From Bacilli bacterium (GTDB taxonomy: Bacteria > Bacillota_I > Bacilli_A > RFN20 > CAG-288), in the NCBI GenBank assembly GCA_022774485.1, contig JALFLX010000017.1, positions 1-17,203 of the forward strand: a stretch of DNA of 17,203 nucleotides, read 5' to 3'. Shown piece by piece: positions 16,768-17,203 of the stretch. The position numbers were made by a program, and so were the translations under genes. The notes under the pieces are model-generated. The model saw only the letters and a program-made list of their open reading frames with translations, had not been told where the DNA came from and searched no databases. Numbering within the stretch: the stretch's first letter is position 1; each line of letters opens with the position of its first letter.

Positions 16768-17203
16768 TTGAATAGATTATTTGACAAGATTCCCGAAGAG
16801 CTCTTTTTGCCCTTATCGAGGAAATATAAAGCCGTTTACTCGTTCGCCCTCATCTCCCTTTACCACATGCTGAAACTCTATCACACCGATATCAAAAAGA
16901 CTGACTACGTCACTTTTTTGAAATCGCAAGGTGGGGAGATTATGAATCTCTTTTCTGTGGAGAAAGACCGCCTCGACGACCGCGATGAAAGCGAGCGCGT
17001 CGAATTTTCACAACCCTCTGATCCTGACGATGAATACGCCGTGTTATCAGACAAGGTCAACTACATCATCCGCAAGCTTGCAAAATGCGGATGGTTTATC
17101 ATCTCTAAAGACCCTAAGACCAACATCGACTTCATCTATATTCCTGCCTATTCGATCCAGTTTATCAAGCTCTTAAACGAGCTCACTACCGATGCTGGCG
17201 CTT
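16768..17203 (+). CDS. jetA: JetA-like (DUF5716-type) kleisin subunit of a Wadjet SMC defence system, N-terminal part
   Basis: A frame opens at TTG 16768 and stays open to the window end (145 codons, incomplete). AAGGTGG seven bases before the TTG fixes the start; no other in-frame start fits. The protein begins MNRLFDKIPEELFLPLSRK and continues with a helical segment, an acidic spacer (about 62-90), LSDKVNYIIRKLAKCGWFIIS (93-113) and FIYIPAYSIQFIKLLNEL (121-138). This arrangement matches, from memory, the N-terminus of the DUF5716/JetA family: an initial 'LF..(L/I)P..FF..L..K' block and a winged-helix-like segment with '(L/I)..GW..(I/L)' then 'LP.YA'. In Wadjet systems JetA pairs with JetB (KITE), JetC (SMC) and JetD (nuclease) to cleave circular plasmids. 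None of these partners is in the window, so the system is not proven. Confidence 0.7.
   Translation, partial: MNRLFDKIPEELFLPLSRKYKAVYSFALISLYHMLKLYHTDIKKTDYVTFLKSQGGEIMNLFSVEKDRLDDRDESERVEFSQPSDPDDEYAVLSDKVNYIIRKLAKCGWFIISKDPKTNIDFIYIPAYSIQFIKLLNELTTDAGA

Noticed and set aside
16985..17176. 63-codon frame inside the jetA-like gene
   Set aside because: It is in another frame of a gene with clear start, ribosome site and family pattern; its Ser/Thr-rich product looks non-coding.
1..17203. Alternative genetic code (UGA as Trp) as in some Mollicutes
   Set aside because: Trp is TGG in conserved motifs such as YNWGYDP and GEGWD, and TGA ends ftsK and pulA, so the standard code is used.
1..17203. 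tRNA, rRNA, CRISPR arrays, insertion sequences or attachment sites
   Set aside because: I saw no cloverleaf, regularly spaced repeats, transposase motifs or flanking direct repeats.

Overview
The window looks like chromosomal DNA from a moderately low-GC Bacillota (Firmicutes), probably an uncultured Bacilli lineage near Erysipelotrichales or the free-living relatives of Mollicutes. This placement is inferred from gene families: RecX, YhaM, YitT, a SpoIIIE-like FtsK followed by the YmfF/YmfH pair as in Bacillus, and a long clostridial-type GluRS. Strong AGGAGG-type ribosome sites fit. UGA acts as a stop (ftsK and pulA both end in ATGA overlaps) and Trp is written TGG, so the code is standard.

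Left part (1-6476): the last codons of an unidentified + strand gene end at 93 and meet a minus-strand gene group at a bidirectional terminator (about 121-157). Read on the minus strand, the group runs yitT-like membrane protein, gltX (GluRS), a flippase-like membrane protein with a long charged tail, recX, and the exoribonuclease gene yhaM. From gltX onward the genes are 4 nt apart or overlap. A clear promoter precedes yitT.

Middle (6477-8253): an AT-rich divergent region of about 390 nt holds the yitT promoter, a cre-like sequence, a candidate galK promoter and a perfect 7-bp inverted repeat in the galK leader. Next come galactokinase, apparently monocistronic, and a 220-nt gap with an extended -10 promoter for ftsK.

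Right part (8254-16631): a tight + strand operon of ftsK, ymfF-like, ymfH-like, pulA (intracellular type I pullulanase) and plsC (acyltransferase), ended by a strong intrinsic terminator. It combines chromosome segregation, an M16-like pair linked in Bacillus to EF-P modification, glycogen/alpha-glucan debranching and phospholipid synthesis. The ymfH-like protein has lost the zinc-protease motif that this member of the pair normally keeps.

Right edge (16632-17203): after the terminator there is a new promoter, a 20-bp near-perfect palindrome on its -35 element, and a TTG-started partial gene. Its N-terminus resembles the JetA (DUF5716-type) kleisin-like subunit of Wadjet SMC plasmid-defence systems. 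This is the most interesting part of the window. The partner genes jetB, jetC and jetD would lie just outside it.
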